From Oscillospiraceae bacterium (GTDB lineage: Bacteria; Bacillota; Clostridia; Oscillospirales; Ruminococcaceae), in assembly GCA_017528675.1 (NCBI GenBank), contig JAFXOO010000470.1, positions 1 through 6,406 on the forward strand: a DNA stretch of 6,406 bases, read 5' to 3'. Made by a program: the position numbers and the translations under genes. The first letter of the stretch is position 1, and every line of letters begins with the position of its first letter. This document shows, piece after piece, positions 3,995 to 6,406 of this stretch. Below the pieces are notes generated by a model. That model was not told where the DNA came from. It searched no databases and saw nothing but the letters and a program-made list of their open reading frames with translations.

Positions 3995-6406
3995 TCAGAT
4001 CTGTGAACCGGTATGCTCGCCCATATCGCCCTTTGCAGTACGGACGATCTGTACATTGTTGTAGATCTCCATGCCGGTACCGGCGGGGATGAGCTTGCCG
4101 ATGATGACGTTTTCCTTCAGACCTTCGAGGTGATCGACCTTGCCACGGATTGCGGCATCGGTGAGCGCCTTGGTGGTTTCCTGGAAGGATGCAGCGGACA
4201 TAAACGAATCGGAGCTCGAAGCCGCCTTGGTAATACCCTGGAGGACAGGCTCGGTTGTGATGAGCTGCAAATCGGTCTGACCGTTGTCGATGAGTGCCTG
4301 AATGCGTTCGTTGACCTCGTTGATGCGCTTGCGCTCCACGAGTGTGCCGGGGAGGAAGTACTCCACATCCGGCAGTTCGTGGCTGGAACCTGCATCGTCA
4401 ATACGAACCTTGCGGAGCATCTGGCGGACAATGACCTCGATATGCTTATCGTTGATATCAACACCCTGTGTACGGTAAACCTTCTGTACCTCGATGATGA
4501 TATAGTCCTGAACCGCAGAAACATCGAGTACTTCGAGAATCCGGGCCGGGTAAACATTGCCCTCTGTCAGATGGTCGCCCTTCTTGACCTTGGCGCCCTC
4601 GGTGATGTGAGAGCAGTACTTGTAGTTATACGGAACGCTGAGCTCCTCGGATTCGCCAGTCTCATCATTGCGGATGATGAGCGTGCGCAGCGTCTTTTCT
4701 TCCTTGAGGTGAACTGTGCCGTCGATGCTGGCAATCATTGCGGCATTCTTGGGCTTTCTTGCCTCAAAGAGCTCCTCAACACGGGGAAGACCCTGGGTGA
4801 TATCACCCTCACCGCCGGATGCGATACCGCCGGTATGGAAGGTTCTCATGGTAAGCTGTGTACCAGGCTCACCGATGGACTGTGCAGCGATAATACCCAC
4901 AGCTTCACCGACAGAGACAAGGTTGTTGTTGGCCATGTTTGCACCATAGCATTTAGCGCATACACCGATCTTGGCACGGCACTTGAGCACGGAGCGGATC
5001 TTGATGCGGGGAATATCCATATCCACAATGCGCTGTGCATCCTTCTCGGTCAGCAGCTTATCCTTGCTGATGACGAGCTCGCCGGTTTCGGGATCACGGA
5101 GATCCTGACAGAGGAAGCGGCCGATCAAACGGTCAGCATACGGCTCGATGAGCTCCTTGTTGATCTCACGGATGTGAAGCTGGGTCACACCGGTGGCAAT
5201 GATTGCCTGGGCGTCTGCCTTGGAAATCTGCTTATCCTTGCGCATGATGAGCGCTCCGGTGTTCGGGTCGTGGAAGTCCTCTGTGAGGTAGTAGTCCTCA
5301 AGCAGGGATACCGGAACCTCACCGGATTCATCCGGAACAAGCTCGACATCCCGCTCACTCTGGCGGTTGATCATGCTGATCTCGTAAACGTCGATACCGT
5401 CCTCAGTGCCGCAGTCCTGCTCACGGATGATGACATCCTGCGATACATCGACCAGACGTCTGGTCAGGTAACCGGAGTCGGCGGTACGCAGTGCCGTATC
5501 GGCCAGACCCTTACGGGCACCACGGGAGGAGATGAAGTACTCCATGATGTTCAGGCCTTCACGATAGTTGGAACGAATCGGGATTTCAATGACGGAACCC
5601 GAAGTATTGGAAATCAGACCACGCATACCTGCGAGCTGACGAAGCTGTGCGATAGAACCACGGGCACCGGAGTCCGCCATCATCTGGATGGGGTTGTACG
5701 GATCCATGTTTGCCTTCAGGGCATCCGTTACACGGTCAGTTGCGTCATTCCATGTGGTAACGACGAGCTTGGACTTCTCTGCCTCAGAGATATAGCCCAT
5801 TGCGTAGTACTCATTGATCTGGTCGATCTTCTCATCAGCCTCACGCAGGATATCCTTTTTCTGCGGCGGGATGGTTGCATCGCAGACCGCAGTGGTGATG
5901 CCGGAACGTGTGGAGAACTTGAAGCCGAGTGCCTTGATCTTGTCGAGCACCTCGGACGTGGTGGTCGTGCCGTGGATACGGATGCAGCGGTCGATGATGT
6001 CGCCGAGCTCCTTCTTCTTGACGAGGAACGAGATCTCAAGGTCAAACTGACGGTCAGAGTTCGTTCTGTCAACATAGCCCAGATTCTGGGGGATATTCTC
6101 GTTGAAGATCAGGCGGCCGATGGTGCAGTCAATAATCTTGGAGAGCTTCTTCTCGGCAACATCCTTGGTGATGCGTACCCGGATCGGTGCATGGAGCGTC
6201 ACATCTCCCTCATAATATGCCATCATGGCCTCGTCTACATCACGGAACACCTTGCCAGCGCCCTTGTCTTCGGGCTTGAGCATGGTCAGATAATAGGAGC
6301 CGAGGATCATATCCTGCGACGGAACCGCTACCGGGTGACCGTCGGAGAGCTTCAGCAGGTTATTGGCTGCGAGCATGAGGAAACGAGCCTCTGCCTGTGC
6401 CTCGGC
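3995..6406 (-). CDS. rpoC: RNA polymerase beta prime subunit (5' end beyond window)
   Basis: The C-terminal 803 residues of the beta prime subunit. The window begins at AEAQAEARFLMLAANN, which in the family lies just after the catalytic NADFDGD magnesium motif, so the active-site loop is narrowly outside. Visible in order (numbering from the first visible residue): VPSQDMILGSYYLT (28-41), ADSGARGS (244-251), bridge-helix region GARKGLADTALRTADSGYL (296-314), second zinc site with C332, C476, C483 and C486, and the trigger-loop region from GEAVGIIAAQSIGEPG to MRTFHTGG (500-527). The end has SAASFQETTKALTDAAIRG (737-755) and ENVIIGKLIPAGTG (765-778). There is no large insertion in the trigger loop, unlike E. 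coli. One oddity: the first zinc cysteine is 144 residues from the second, against 74 in E. coli, because of an internal duplication. The stop at 3995 is followed by a terminator, so rpoC closes its operon. Confidence 0.99.
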   Translation of the reverse strand, partial: AEAQAEARFLMLAANNLLKLSDGHPVAVPSQDMILGSYYLTMLKPEDKGAGKVFRDVDEAMMAYYEGDVTLHAPIRVRITKDVAEKKLSKIIDCTIGRLIFNENIPQNLGYVDRTNSDRQFDLEISFLVKKKELGDIIDRCIRIHGTTTTSEVLDKIKALGFKFSTRSGITTAVCDATIPPQKKDILREADEKIDQINEYYAMGYISEAEKSKLVVTTWNDATDRVTDALKANMDPYNPIQMMADSGARGSIAQLRQLAGMRGLISNTSGSVIEIPIRSNYREGLNIMEYFISSRGARKGLADTALRTADSGYLTRRLVDVSQDVIIREQDCGTEDGIDVYEISMINRQSERDVELVPDESGEVPVSLLEDYYLTEDFHDPNTGALIMRKDKQISKADAQAIIATGVTQLHIREINKELIEPYADRLIGRFLCQDLRDPETGELVISKDKLLTEKDAQRIVDMDIPRIKIRSVLKCRAKIGVCAKCYGANMANNNLVSVGEAVGIIAAQSIGEPGTQLTMRTFHTGGIASGGEGDITQGLPRVEELFEARKPKNAAMIASIDGTVHLKEEKTLRTLIIRNDETGESEELSVPYNYKYCSHITEGAKVKKGDHLTEGNVYPARILEVLDVSAVQDYIIIEVQKVYRTQGVDINDKHIEVIVRQMLRKVRIDDAGSSHELPDVEYFLPGTLVERKRINEVNERIQALIDNGQTDLQLITTEPVLQGITKAASSSDSFMSAASFQETTKALTDAAIRGKVDHLEGLKENVIIGKLIPAGTGMEIYNNVQIVRTAKGDMGEHTGSQI
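4994..5278 (-). repeat. Tandem duplicated protein module inside rpoC
   Basis: Two 37-residue segments of RpoC, encoded by 5168-5278 and 4994-5104, align without gaps at a 58-residue period. By hand count 15 of 37 positions are identical, including the DP-TG core, KDK, DAQ, a following I and the final IR. The second copy leads straight into the zinc cysteine C476 and fits the normal family sequence; the first copy is the extra one. The DNA copies have diverged well beyond simple recent duplication. Confidence 0.75.

Overview
The window is about 6.4 kb of chromosomal DNA with every supported gene on the minus strand. Protein sequences, strong TTGACA/TATAAT-type promoters, AAGGAGG ribosome binding sites and a TTG start point to a moderately GC-rich member of the Clostridia. 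The style of RpoC and the GH25/DUF3810/ACT-Hom neighbourhood suggest a gut Oscillospiraceae/Ruminococcus-like organism. That placement is inference; no 16S rRNA or other definitive marker is present.

In the direction of transcription (right to left) there are three units. (1) The C-terminal two-thirds of rpoC (RNA polymerase beta prime; its start lies beyond the right edge) ends at 3995 and is followed at once by an intrinsic terminator (3961-3989). (2) A new promoter (3918-3946) drives a structured leader of about 165 nt. It is followed by a two-gene, translationally coupled operon: a membrane-anchored GH25 lysozyme-like muramidase (TTG start at 3745) and a DUF3810 membrane protein with an HExxH zinc-metallopeptidase motif. 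The operon closes with a hairpin terminator at 1675-1705. (3) A second strong promoter (1596-1624) drives an HTH-plus-ACT protein of the PheB/UPF0735 family and, 36 nt downstream, homoserine dehydrogenase (hom), which runs off the left edge as its ACT domain begins.

Functionally, unit 1 is core transcription machinery. Unit 2 looks like an envelope-remodelling pair, with both catalytic domains predicted outside the membrane. Unit 3 is the branch-point step toward threonine and methionine, with a probable amino-acid-sensing partner.

No mobile element, CRISPR array, tRNA or rRNA is visible. The three observations most worth a second look are: the GH25 operon leader, in which one upstream heptamer can pair with any of three downstream copies; a roughly 58-residue tandem duplication inside RpoC between the cysteines of its second zinc site; and the coupled muramidase/metallopeptidase operon itself.
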